A stretch of 62,608 bases of DNA from CAYQQK01 sp964420065 (GTDB lineage: Bacteria; Bacillota; Dethiobacteria; DTU022). Position numbers and translations under genes: made by a program. The number at the start of each line of letters is the position of its first letter. The first letter of the stretch is position 1. The notes beneath the pieces were generated by a model. The model worked only from the letters and a program-made list of their open reading frames with translations. It was not told where the DNA came from and ran no database searches. The stretch is from assembly GCA_964420065.1 (NCBI GenBank), contig CAYQQK010000009.1, positions 1 to 62,608 of the forward strand. Direction: 5' to 3'. Below, piece by piece: positions 25,192 through 33,677 of this stretch.

Positions 25192-27683
25192 AAGCGGTGA
25201 TCATGGCAGGCGGGGAGGGCTCCCGCCTGCGTCCTTTGACCTGCGACCGTCCCAAACCGATGGTGCCGGTTTTGAACCGGCCCCTGATGGAATACTGCGT
25301 TGAGCTGCTGGCCGGACATGGCTGTCACGAGATTGCCGTGACCCTGCAATACCTGCCGGAACAGATCATGGAACACTTTGGGAACGGCAGGGCCTTTGGC
25401 GTCAACCTTCACTATTTTGTCGAGGAAAAACCGTTGGGGACCGCCGGCAGCGTCAAAAATGCAGATGAGTTTCTGGACGAAACATTTGTCGTGGTCAGCG
25501 GCGACGCCCTGACCGATTTCAACTTGCGGGAAGCGCTTCGTTTTCACCGGGAGCGGGGGGCGATGGCGACCCTGGTCCTGGCCGCGGTGGACAATCCCCT
25601 CGAGTACGGGGTGGTAATGCTTGCAAAGGACGGGCGGATCGAACGCTTCCTGGAAAAGCCCAGTTGGGGCGAGGTTTTCAGTGACACGATCAATACCGGG
25701 ATCTATATCCTGGAGCCGGCAGCGTTGAAGCTTTTTGAGCCCGGCCGGGTGTTTGACTTCAGCAAAGATCTGTTTCCGAAAATGCTCGCCGCCGGAATGC
25801 CCCTTTTCGGATGTGTCCAGGATGGTTTCTGGTGTGACATCGGTAATATCCGGGAGTATTGCCGGGCCCATCGCGAGGTGCTGGACGGCCGGGTGCGGGT
25901 ACGCCTGGTCGGGCAACAGGAAAAACGGGGGATCTGGTTGGAAGAAGGGGTCGTCCTTTCGCCCCTGGCCCGGCTGGAACCCCCGGTCTATCTTGGTGCG
26001 GATTGTGTGATCGAGGCGGGGGCGGCGGTGCAGGCGGGCAGTGTTCTCGGCAGCGGCACCACGGTCGGGGAGCGGGCCACGATCAAGCGGGGCATCACCT
26101 GGGAAGGAGTTTCCCTGGGGACCGGATCGGCATTGCGGGGCGGGGTACTGTGTCGCAAGGCCCGCCTTGGGGTCCGGGCCGCCGTTTACGAAGGGGCGGT
26201 GGTCGGTGACGGCAGCGCCCTGCAGGAGGGAGCCTACCTCAAACCGGGGGTAAAGGTCTGGCCATCCAAGATTGTCGAGAGCGGGGTGGTCCTGCGCGAG
26301 AGCCTGGTTTGGGGTGAAAAGGCATGCCGGACCCTTTTCGGACACGATGGGGTCTGTGCCGTTGTTAACCACGGTTTCACTCCGGAAATGGCGGTTCGAT
26401 TGGGGGCGGTTTTTGGGGCCATGACCGGGCCGGGGGCTGTTTTGAGCAGCTTTGACGGTGGACGACCGTCCGGGATGATCCGCGAAGCGGTTGAAGCAGG
26501 GCTGTTGTCGGCCGGGATCCATGTCCTGGAAGGGGGTGCACTGCTGCTGCCGATGGCCCGCCGGGCAGTTGAAATTTTGGGGGCTGCCGGGGGGGCCCAC
26601 GTTTCCCTGGCTCCGGGTGAGGAATGCCGGGTACGGCTGCGTTTTTTTGACGGTTCAGGCTTGCCTTTCTCCCGGGACGACGAGCGTAAAATTGAACAAA
26701 TTTATTTCCGGGAAGACTTTCACCGGGCCCCGGGAGAACAGATCGGGGAAGTGGTCTCCCTGCCCAGCCTGGCCCGGCTTTACTGGAAGGAAATATTGAA
26801 AACCATTTCTCCCGGGCGCATCGTCCGGGCCGGCCTGCGGATCGTTCTGGGGTATCCTTCACCTTTCCTGGAACGGTTTCTTGTCCCTTTGCTGCAAAGG
26901 TTGGGTTGTGCCGTCATTACCCTCCATTGCGGAAATCATCTTTCGGAAAACCGTTTTGATGCCCGCCCCCGTTCCGACTACCGCAAGGAGATTGCCGGGG
27001 CGGTTCGAAACAACAGTGCCTCGCTCGGGGTATTCATAGAACCGGAAGGCGAACGCGCCCTGCTCTTTGATGAACGGGGCCGGCCCATTGAAGGGGATCT
27101 GTATACCGCCTTGCTTTCCCTGCTGGTCCTGCGTCGCAACCGGGGCGGAACGGTGACCGTGCCCATAACCGCGCCCACGGCCGTCGAAACACTGGCCCGG
27201 CGCTACCGGGGCCGGGTCATACGGACGAAAACAGCACCGCGCCTGCTCATGAAATCAAAAACCGGTCGTCCTGGACCGGACGGAGCGGATGAGCGGCGGC
27301 GCCCCGGCGGTGTCACGGAATCGCTTCCCTTTGACAGCCTGGCCGCGCTGGTGCACCTGCTCGATATCATGGCCGGACATGACCAGACCCTCTCCGGCCT
27401 GCTGCACGAGATCCCCTCGATCACCCTGCAGGAACGCAAGACCCCCTGTCCCTGGGCGCAAAAAGGAAAAGTCATGCGCCGTCTGGTACAGGAGGCTTCC
27501 CGGGCAAAGACCGAAATGCTCGACGGGTTGAAGGTCTATCATCCCCAGGGGTGGGCTTTGATCATGCCCGATCCGGAGCGTCCGCTTTACCGGGTTTATG
27601 GGGAAGGCTACTCCGAGGAGATCGCCGCTTCACTGACCGAGTTCTATGTGCAGCGCATCGGCGAACTGCAGCATGAAAAATAA
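25188..27683 (+). CDS. Nucleotidyltransferase - hexapeptide - degenerate phosphomannomutase fusion
   Basis: 831 residues. Residues 1-235 are a sugar-1-phosphate nucleotidyltransferase (MAGGEGSRLRPLTCDRPKPM, then SGDALTDFNL). Residues ~250-370 are hexapeptide repeats of a left-handed helix. The rest is phosphomannomutase-like, but the phosphoserine loop (T-x-S-H-N-P) is missing near 467-475 and the metal loop D-x-D-x-D-R reads E-P-E-G-E-R near 617-623, so mutase activity is doubtful. Such fusions are usually annotated as mannose-1-phosphate guanylyltransferases; the sugar is uncertain. It is coupled with the GT4 gene. Confidence 0.8.
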   Translation: MKAVIMAGGEGSRLRPLTCDRPKPMVPVLNRPLMEYCVELLAGHGCHEIAVTLQYLPEQIMEHFGNGRAFGVNLHYFVEEKPLGTAGSVKNADEFLDETFVVVSGDALTDFNLREALRFHRERGAMATLVLAAVDNPLEYGVVMLAKDGRIERFLEKPSWGEVFSDTINTGIYILEPAALKLFEPGRVFDFSKDLFPKMLAAGMPLFGCVQDGFWCDIGNIREYCRAHREVLDGRVRVRLVGQQEKRGIWLEEGVVLSPLARLEPPVYLGADCVIEAGAAVQAGSVLGSGTTVGERATIKRGITWEGVSLGTGSALRGGVLCRKARLGVRAAVYEGAVVGDGSALQEGAYLKPGVKVWPSKIVESGVVLRESLVWGEKACRTLFGHDGVCAVVNHGFTPEMAVRLGAVFGAMTGPGAVLSSFDGGRPSGMIREAVEAGLLSAGIHVLEGGALLLPMARRAVEILGAAGGAHVSLAPGEECRVRLRFFDGSGLPFSRDDERKIEQIYFREDFHRAPGEQIGEVVSLPSLARLYWKEILKTISPGRIVRAGLRIVLGYPSPFLERFLVPLLQRLGCAVITLHCGNHLSENRFDARPRSDYRKEIAGAVRNNSASLGVFIEPEGERALLFDERGRPIEGDLYTALLSLLVLRRNRGGTVTVPITAPTAVETLARRYRGRVIRTKTAPRLLMKSKTGRPGPDGADERRRPGGVTESLPFDSLAALVHLLDIMAGHDQTLSGLLHEIPSITLQERKTPCPWAQKGKVMRRLVQEASRAKTEMLDGLKVYHPQGWALIMPDPERPLYRVYGEGYSEEIAASLTEFYVQRIGELQHEK

Positions 27684-27755
27684 GGTTCGCAGAACCGGGG
27701 CCGGCGGTCTGTTCGCGTCGTGTGCCGGGAAACATCAGATCGGAGAAAGAGGAAT

Positions 27756-27822
27756 TACCCTCCCCCGGGCGAAATGTTTTCGCTGAAACGTTTTTCAGGC
27801 GGAAACAGCGCCGGGGAGGGTA
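27756..27822 (+). promoter_or_regulatory. Inverted repeat that can hide the sigma-factor ribosome site
   Basis: TACCCTCCCC (27756-27765) is the exact complement of GGGGAGGGTA (27813-27822); GGCG/CGCC (27768-27771/27809-27812) extends the stem after a two-base bulge. The right arm contains the GGGGAGG ribosome site of the sigma gene, whose TTG start is at 27826. Folded RNA would block translation. Whether transcription starts upstream of the left arm is not known. Confidence 0.5.
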
Positions 27823-27825
27823 TTC

Positions 27826-28407
27826 TTGGATCTGATGCGATTGGCCGGGCTGGTCCGGTCAAATAATCGGGAAGCGCAGCACGAACTATTTCTTGCCTTT
27901 TACCGGCGTACTTTTGGTACGGCTTATCAAATCATGGGGAATCGCGAGGCGGCGGAAGATATTACCCAGGAAGCTTTTGTAAAGGCGTTTCAAAATTTAC
28001 CTCGCCTGCGCGAACCGGAAAAATTCGGGGCCTGGCTCGCGGTGATCACTTCAAACCTGGCCCGCAATTATCTCAGGCGGGAACGACGACTCACCTTCAC
28101 GGGCGAGCCGGCCCTCCTGGACCGGACAAAGGAAACCGGGGCGGACGAAACGGCCGAAACGGCCTTGCGCCATGCGGCGGCGGAACGGGTTCGCCGGGCC
28201 CTGCAGGCATTGCCCCCGGAACAATACGAGGTGGTTGTCCTCCAGTATTACGATGACCTGAAAATAAACGAGATCGCCTCGCTGCTCCGGATCAGTAGCG
28301 GCACGGTGAAATCGCGCCTTTTCCGGGCGCGGCAGAAGCTGGCCCGGGTCCTGGAACCAACCGGCGAGGTAAACGGTCTTGAAGATGAAGGGGGTGGCGC
28401 GAGATGA
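27826..28407 (+). CDS. ECF-type RNA polymerase sigma factor
   Basis: 193 residues from TTG 27826, with GGGAGGG upstream; ATG 27835 is an in-frame alternative. Region 2 is at about 25-90 (MGNREAAEDITQEAFVKAF) and region 4 at about 125-180 (LPPEQYEVVVLQYYDDLK, then SGTVKSRLFRARQKL). No region 3 is present, as usual for ECF factors. It overlaps the following anti-sigma gene by 4 bases. Its regulon is unknown, and autoregulation is likely by analogy. Confidence 0.9.
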   Translation: MDLMRLAGLVRSNNREAQHELFLAFYRRTFGTAYQIMGNREAAEDITQEAFVKAFQNLPRLREPEKFGAWLAVITSNLARNYLRRERRLTFTGEPALLDRTKETGADETAETALRHAAAERVRRALQALPPEQYEVVVLQYYDDLKINEIASLLRISSGTVKSRLFRARQKLARVLEPTGEVNGLEDEGGGAR

Positions 28408-29201
28408 CAAAACCGGATCGGCACGATGCGGCTGAACTGGGCACCCTGATCAAAAAGGCTTTGCGGCAGGAATACGCGCGTATCGATGCTCCACCCTCGG
28501 AAAAAATGTGGGAACGAATCCGGGCCGGGCTGGAAGAAGCCTCAACCGCACAACCCCCGTCCGTCCGTCCGTATCTGCGGCGGTTTTTGCCCCGGATCCG
28601 CCAAGCCGCGGTGGTTGCAGCCGCCCTGGTCCTGGCGGCGGGAGGTTTCGCCCTGGTGCGGTCGCAGTTCTCTTTTAGCCTGGGAAGCCGGGAACAGGCA
28701 GATCTGGCTGCCGAATCGGAAATAGCGATTCCTTTGTTTGAACAGAACGATACCCTCTCCGGGTCAGGCGACAGGGCCGTCCCGGAGGAGCATAACGGGG
28801 AAGCCGGACGGGCGGGAGATCAGGGAGCCAACGGATCCTGGCCTGTTGTGATTGGGCAAACATATCTCTTCGAGGGAGCGGATACGGTTTACGGGCCGGC
28901 TGCCCCGGCGGTTGAAGAATATGCTGTTTATGCAGCACGGGATTGCGGTTCAAAATTTTTCTACATGAAACTTGAACCCGCTCTGTTCGATCGGGAACGG
29001 TTACTGGAAGAGATGCCTGCGATCATGGAAGCGCCCGTGACGTCCGTGGAAGAGGAAAATGGAACGGTGGTCTTTCGGGCGGAAAACGGCTCGCTCGGGT
29101 TGAGCTGGGTTGCCGGCAACCGGATCATGCTCCTGGTCGATCCAAACGGCGGTTTAACTGTAGAACAGCTGCACAAAATTCGGCTTTTCCTGACCGAATA
29201 A
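28404..29201 (+). CDS. Membrane anti-sigma factor-like protein
   Basis: 265 residues. The cytoplasmic N-terminal ~65 residues lack an obvious zinc HxxxCxxC motif. One membrane helix lies at about 69-88 (AAVVAAALVLAAGGFALV). Outside are an acidic, low-complexity linker (EQADLAAESE...NGEAGRAGDQG) and a C-terminal DUF4367-like domain (NGTVVFRAENGSLGLSWVAG). Translation coupling with the ECF sigma gene supports an anti-sigma role; the signal is unknown. Confidence 0.75.
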   Translation: MTKPDRHDAAELGTLIKKALRQEYARIDAPPSEKMWERIRAGLEEASTAQPPSVRPYLRRFLPRIRQAAVVAAALVLAAGGFALVRSQFSFSLGSREQADLAAESEIAIPLFEQNDTLSGSGDRAVPEEHNGEAGRAGDQGANGSWPVVIGQTYLFEGADTVYGPAAPAVEEYAVYAARDCGSKFFYMKLEPALFDRERLLEEMPAIMEAPVTSVEEENGTVVFRAENGSLGLSWVAGNRIMLLVDPNGGLTVEQLHKIRLFLTE

Positions 29202-29225
29202 CGCATACAGACTGGGACAAGACCC

Positions 29226-29337
29226 ATGGCGAAGGTTCTTACGGTTGGGGATAAATACCTTAACCGGACGATGGCAGCACTTGCAACCTTTGGTAGCGTC
29301 AGGAGTTTAATGGATCAACCGCAAGAACCTTTCCCAT
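29226..29337. repeat. 112-bp fold-back element between convergent genes
   Basis: A 22-base left arm (29226-29247) starting ATGGCGAAGGTTCTT is complementary to a right arm (29316-29337) ending AAGAACCTTTCCCAT. Three positions differ, two of them G-T pairs. The ~68 bases between them show only weak further pairing. It is non-coding and fills most of the space between the anti-sigma gene and the FAH gene. It may be a bidirectional terminator or a small MITE-like insertion. Confidence 0.6.
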
Positions 29338-29342
29338 AAAGT

Positions 29343-30125
29343 TTATTCGATCAGACAATAGTTCTCGATACGGCCGATGCCGTCTATTGCGACCGCATAA
29401 CGATCCCCGGGTTTGAGCGGCCCGATGCCGGAAGGAGTGCCGGTGAGGATTACATCACCCGGCAGCAGGGTCATGCAGGCCGAGATATAGGCGATCAGTT
29501 CCGCCACGCCAAAAATATGTTCGGCGGTCGAAGCGGATTGCCGCAAAATTCCATTCAGATGCCCGGTCAGCATCAGTTCTTCCGGGTTGGCGATATCTGT
29601 TTCAATGACCGGACCGAGGGGGCAAAAGGTGTCAAAGCTTTTGGCATAGGTCCATTGCCCATTTTTTGGCTGCAGATCCCGCGCGGTTACATCATTGGCA
29701 CAGGTATAACCGAGCACGAAATCCAGTGCCACCGCAGCAGCAACGTGGCGGGCTTGCCGGCCGATCACTACACCCAACTCGGCTTCGTAGTCGACCCGGT
29801 CACTGGCTGCAGGCAAGCGGATTACTTCTTCGGGACCGATGACGGTGGTGGGCGGCTTCATGAACAAGACCGGAGTTTCGGACACAGGTAGGTTCATTTC
29901 GGCGGCATGACGGCGGTAGTTCATGCCGCTGCAGAGAATTTTGGTCGGTTCACAGGGTGCAAGGAGCTGCAGTTCTGTCAGGGGGTAGCTCCGGCCGGCT
30001 ATAGCAATATTCAGGGGTTCCGGCCAGTCACCGCCAGGAGTCTCGATCTCAATGACAATGCCGTTTTCCAGGAAACCGTAGCGGGCCTCCGTGCCCCCAC
30101 TGACGTTGAAACGGACAATTTTCAA
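29343..30125 (-). CDS. Fumarylacetoacetate hydrolase (FAH) family protein
   Basis: 260 residues. The family hydrolyses or decarboxylates 2-oxo/acylpyruvate-type compounds with a divalent metal. CSGMNYRRHAAEM (about 65-77), FMKPPTTVIG, the metal-site strand DYEAELGVVIG (about 112-122) and LLPGDVILTGTPSGIG (about 220-235) are all present. It starts at TTG 30125 with GGAAGGGG upstream. It is 69 bases downstream of the deacetylase gene on the same strand. The exact substrate (acylpyruvate, 2-hydroxyhepta-2,4-dienedioate type or oxaloacetate) cannot be told. Confidence 0.85.
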   Translation of the reverse strand: MKIVRFNVSGGTEARYGFLENGIVIEIETPGGDWPEPLNIAIAGRSYPLTELQLLAPCEPTKILCSGMNYRRHAAEMNLPVSETPVLFMKPPTTVIGPEEVIRLPAASDRVDYEAELGVVIGRQARHVAAAVALDFVLGYTCANDVTARDLQPKNGQWTYAKSFDTFCPLGPVIETDIANPEELMLTGHLNGILRQSASTAEHIFGVAELIAYISACMTLLPGDVILTGTPSGIGPLKPGDRYAVAIDGIGRIENYCLIE

Positions 30126-30194
30126 GTGTATTCCCCTTCCGGCCCAGGGTTGGAACCCGGGTTTACTATTTTATAGGCGCCGCCTCAATTCCAA

Positions 30195-31145
30195 TCAAGA
30201 ATCGCCCGTACTCGCCCGGATCGGCTGACCGCCCAACAGTTCGCTCAGGGTTACCGGTTCCAGGCCTTTCGTCCGCAGCCCCCAGACCATGGTCGGAAGC
30301 GCTTCAATATCCGTCAAGCCGCAATGGAGCAGGATAATACTACCCGGCTTGGCCTGCCGGATCACGTGTTGGGCGACCCGGGCCGCGGTCGGTTTTTCAT
30401 GGCGCAGGGCATAAACGACCTCGATATCCCAGAGCACCGTGATCATGCCCTTGCTGGCGATAATATCCTGGTACAGTTCTTGCCGGGAATTGCTGCCGGT
30501 ATAACCGGCCATCCCCGGGGGCCGAAAGTAACGGGTCGGGTATTTGTAACCCAGGGTTTCTTCCACCACGCCTTGCCACCGGGCCAATTCCTGCCGGATC
30601 TCCTCCTCTTTTAGCCCGGTCAGAAAAGAATGGCTGTAGGTATGGTTGCCCAGTTCGTGCCCTTCGGCGACCGCTCTTTGCCATACTTCCGGTACCGTTT
30701 CGACCCATGCCCCCATCGGGAAAAAAGTTGCCTTGACCCCCAAGTCCTGCAGGTGGTCCAGAGCACGCTCAACATTTTCCCGGCTTGCACCATCATCAAA
30801 GGTCAAGCCGACCTTGTTATTGTCGCGGGGGCCGTGGCTAAGGATGATTGCAGAGCGAAGCAGCCGGTTTTCCTCCTCCAGCATCCCAAGATCGCGCCTG
30901 AGTAGTGTATTTTCTTCAAGTATCGCCTTATCGCGGTGGACCTGTTGCTGAAAAACATGCAGTTCCCGGACCCGAAGATCCAGTTGCGTTACCGTCTCCT
31001 GAAGAGTAACCGTTTCAAGGTGCAATTTACGGATCGTTCGATCCTGCATCGCATTATACCACCATATATTGGAAACAACGAGCCCGGCTACAAGGGCGGC
31101 AACAATGACCGGATTGTTTTGACTGGGCCAAAGTGAAGGTTTCAT
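30195..31145 (-). CDS. Membrane-anchored polysaccharide deacetylase (NodB domain)
   Basis: 316 residues: an N-terminal membrane anchor at about 12-30, a coiled-coil at about 38-100 (heptad-like leucines and glutamates) and a carbohydrate esterase 4 domain from about 108. The metal motifs are intact: LTFDDGA (about 114-120) and HTYSH near 165. FRPPGM follows, and ILLHCG near 270. The family removes N-acetyl groups from peptidoglycan or other polymers outside the cell. A palindromic, Fur-like site lies 20 bases upstream of its start. Confidence 0.87.
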   Translation of the reverse strand: MKPSLWPSQNNPVIVAALVAGLVVSNIWWYNAMQDRTIRKLHLETVTLQETVTQLDLRVRELHVFQQQVHRDKAILEENTLLRRDLGMLEEENRLLRSAIILSHGPRDNNKVGLTFDDGASRENVERALDHLQDLGVKATFFPMGAWVETVPEVWQRAVAEGHELGNHTYSHSFLTGLKEEEIRQELARWQGVVEETLGYKYPTRYFRPPGMAGYTGSNSRQELYQDIIASKGMITVLWDIEVVYALRHEKPTAARVAQHVIRQAKPGSIILLHCGLTDIEALPTMVWGLRTKGLEPVTLSELLGGQPIRASTGDS

Positions 31146-31164
31146 TATGTTCCTGCATATTTAA

Positions 31165-31182
31165 AATGATAAATTTATCATT
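31165..31182. promoter_or_regulatory. 18-bp perfect palindrome, Fur/PerR-like operator candidate
   Basis: AATGATAAATTTATCATT is perfectly self-complementary and resembles the TGATAAT-ATTATCA half-sites of Fur-family operators. It sits 20 bases upstream of the deacetylase start on the minus strand. No Fur-family gene is in the window. Confidence 0.4.
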
Positions 31183-31368
31183 CTCCATCCGGTGCGCGGA
31201 TCCTGCCCGATGTTACGGCAACTTGTCTTTATCTGTCTGATTCGGAAAGATCTATGCCCCCCCCAGCTTGATTTTGCTGAAAATCTGGACTCGGGGAATA
31301 TTTTTCAGCAGTAACCTTGAAAGATAAGCCGCTGGTGCATCCATTGGCAGGAGCTCGGGTGTAAACAG

Positions 31369-31413
31369 CGAATATAATATATATCTTATAAAATGTATGA
31401 TTTTAAACGTGGC
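31369..31413 (+). promoter_or_regulatory. Shared 45-bp AT-rich element, copy 1 (before sucC)
   Basis: It starts CGAATATAA and carries ATGTATGA in the middle, ending AACGTGGC. It aligns without gaps to copy 2 (38627-38671) at about 30 of 45 positions and shares its start and end with copy 3 (48184-48224). The rest of the 31146-31499 gap holds the palindrome at 31165 and nothing else recognised. It is probably an operator, ending 87 bases before sucC. Confidence 0.6.
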
Positions 31414-31499
31414 TGCCCTTAACAAGGACAAACATGTAGCCGGGTATGCGAACTGGTGGACTCGTTTTTCTGACGAAAAAAATGCAAGGGGGCCTGATA

Positions 31500-32606
31500 A
31501 TGAAGCTGTATGAATACCTGGGCAAGGAGTTGTTCAGCCGTTACGAGATCCCGGTGCCCCGGGGCAGGGTAGCGGGGACTCCCGCGGAAGCGGCTGAAGC
31601 CGCGGCCGGGTGGGGTGAGGTAGTGGTCAAGGCGCAGATCCTTTCCGGCAAACGCGGTAAGGGAGGCGGTGTAGCTTTTGCCTCCGATCCCTCCGAAGTG
31701 CACCGCGAAGCGACGCGGATTATGCAGATTAAAATACAGGGCTTGCCCGTGGAAAAATTACTGGTGGAGGAAAAACTACCGATAGAGAAGGAACTGTACC
31801 TGGCCATGGCTGTCGATGGAGCAACCCGTTCACCGCTGTTACTGACCTCCATGGATGGGGGCATGGAAGTGGAGGAGGTTCCGGATGAGCGTATGGTTCG
31901 TTGGCCCGTGGATGTGACAGTCGGATTGTCCCCTTATTCCGTACGAGAAATCTGTCGTCGCCTGGGGATTGCCGGTGCCATGGTCCAAGAATTTCAGCAA
32001 CTTTTGCCAAAAATTTACCGCTTGTTTCGGGAAAATGATGCGGAATTGGTGGAAATCAACCCCTTGGCTTGGTGTTCCGGCCGGCTGGTTGCCGCCGATG
32101 CCAAAGTGACCATTGACGACGACGCTCTTTACCGTCATCGTGAACTCCCGGTGATTCATGAGAAGACCGATCTGGAAAGGCGCGCCCAGGAAATAGGACT
32201 GGCCTTTGTTGAGCTAAGCGGTGATATTGCAGTCATGGCCAACGGAGCCGGAATTACCATGGCCACCCTGGACATGATCCAGCATTATGGAGGTGCTCCG
32301 GCAAATTTTCTCGATTGCGGCGGCGGAGCCGATCTGGAACAGACCGTCGGGGCGCTGGAGCTGCTTCTGGCGACCAACCCCCGGGTCATCTTGATCAATA
32401 TTTTCGGTGGGATTACTCGTTGTGATGTGGTGGCGGAGGCCTTTGTGAATGTCAAGGAAAAATGGAAGCTTGATCTGCCTTTTTCCTTTCGTCTTGTCGG
32501 CACCAACGAGGAAACCGGGCGGAGCATCCTGGCCCGGGCGGGGATCCAGGCGTTTACCTCGATGGAAGAAGCGGTATGTCATGCCGTCATGTTGTCGAAG
32601 CAGTAG
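31500..32606 (+). CDS. sucC: Succinyl-CoA ligase-type beta subunit (ATP-grasp)
   Basis: 368 residues from ATG 31500, with AAGGGGG upstream; the frame is open from 31446. It starts MKLYEYLGKELFSRY, as in SucC. The ATP-grasp part carries VVVKAQILSGKRGKGGGV, ELVEINPLAW (Mg/ATP site) near 192-201 and a C-terminal flavodoxin-like ligase domain (GGGADLEQTVGALELL, IFGGITRCDVVAE). With the alpha subunit it interconverts an acyl-CoA plus ADP/GDP and the free acid plus ATP/GTP. The location in a catabolic region and the shared upstream element suggest an acyl-CoA other than, or besides, succinyl-CoA. Confidence 0.87.
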   Translation: MKLYEYLGKELFSRYEIPVPRGRVAGTPAEAAEAAAGWGEVVVKAQILSGKRGKGGGVAFASDPSEVHREATRIMQIKIQGLPVEKLLVEEKLPIEKELYLAMAVDGATRSPLLLTSMDGGMEVEEVPDERMVRWPVDVTVGLSPYSVREICRRLGIAGAMVQEFQQLLPKIYRLFRENDAELVEINPLAWCSGRLVAADAKVTIDDDALYRHRELPVIHEKTDLERRAQEIGLAFVELSGDIAVMANGAGITMATLDMIQHYGGAPANFLDCGGGADLEQTVGALELLLATNPRVILINIFGGITRCDVVAEAFVNVKEKWKLDLPFSFRLVGTNEETGRSILARAGIQAFTSMEEAVCHAVMLSKQ

Positions 32607-32636
32607 CCGGAATACAGCGAAAAAGGAGGAGAAAAC

Positions 32637-33560
32637 ATGGCTATTTATATCAAACAAAACACCCGGGTGCTGGTTCAAGGCATTACCGGCCGCCAGGGTG
32701 CTTTTCATACCCGGCAAATGCTGGACTACGGGACGTGTATTACCGGCGGAGTTTCCCCCGGCAAGGGGGGGGAAACGGTGGAAGGAGTGCCTGTTTACGA
32801 AACCGTTTTTGAAGCGCTTGAGGCGGGTCCGGTCGATGCTTCCGTTCTTTTCATTCCGGCTCCTTACGCAAAGGATGCCGCTTTTGAAGCGATCGATGCC
32901 GGGATCAAAATACTGGTAATGGTACCCGAACATATTCCGCTGGCTGATGCCATCGAAATCATGGCTTTTGCCCGGCGACGGGGCACGGTTGTGGTCGGAC
33001 CAAATACTTTCGGTCTGGTTTCATCGGGTCAGTCAAAAATCGGAATCATGCCCAACCGTTTCTTTAAACCGGGTCCGGTAGGGGTTGTTTCGCGCAGCGG
33101 TACCCTCTGTTACGAAATGGTAGGCAATCTGTTGGAAGCCGGCCTGGGCACCAGTACTGTTGTCGGGATGGGTGGCGATAGAGTTGTCGGCTTGAGTTTT
33201 ACTGATGTACTGGCCCAATTTGAAACGGACCCGGATACAGGGGTGGTAGTGCTAGTCGGCGAAATTGGTGGCAGCGCCGAGGAAGAGGCGGCCCGTTTTG
33301 TTTCCGATCAAATTTCGAAACCGGTGGTGGCGTATATTGCCGGTAAAAGTGCTCCCCCGGGGAAACGGATGGGACACGCAGGGGCAATTATCGAAGGGGG
33401 GCGCGGTACCTTTTCAAGCAAGATTAAGGCGCTGGAAGACTCCGGAGTAAAAGTTGCCTCGTTGTTGCCGGATGTGCCCGGTTTGGTTCGCTCCGCCCTG
33501 GCCGGCACCGGGCAGTCGCTGACTGCAGCCAGAATACGGAAAGGAGCGTCGGGTTGTTAG
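32637..33560 (+). CDS. sucD: Succinyl-CoA ligase-type alpha subunit
   Basis: 307 residues. The CoA-binding Rossmann part starts VLVQGITGRQGAFHT and the phosphorylated histidine is H247 in GKRMGHAGAII. Loop GPNTFGLVSSG and the ligase strand VGEIGGSAEEEAA are intact. The ribosome site AAGGAGG is just upstream and the gap to sucC is 30 bases, so the two form one operon. Both subunits keep catalytic features, so the pair should be active; the acid specificity cannot be read from sequence. Confidence 0.88.
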   Translation: MAIYIKQNTRVLVQGITGRQGAFHTRQMLDYGTCITGGVSPGKGGETVEGVPVYETVFEALEAGPVDASVLFIPAPYAKDAAFEAIDAGIKILVMVPEHIPLADAIEIMAFARRRGTVVVGPNTFGLVSSGQSKIGIMPNRFFKPGPVGVVSRSGTLCYEMVGNLLEAGLGTSTVVGMGGDRVVGLSFTDVLAQFETDPDTGVVVLVGEIGGSAEEEAARFVSDQISKPVVAYIAGKSAPPGKRMGHAGAIIEGGRGTFSSKIKALEDSGVKVASLLPDVPGLVRSALAGTGQSLTAARIRKGASGC

Positions 33561-33677
33561 GTTTTACCTCCCGGGATGGGAAATAATAAACCGGTCTGGC
33601 AGGATTTCAGATCATGACAGCGAAACATCATAGAATTAAAAATTATATGGGATGTAACAACGTTTAGGAGGGATAGC

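Noticed and set aside
25101..26600. 499-codon open frame on the minus strand under the nucleotidyltransferase gene
   Set aside because: Proline/glutamine/histidine-rich shadow of a GC-rich gene; no recognisable domain.
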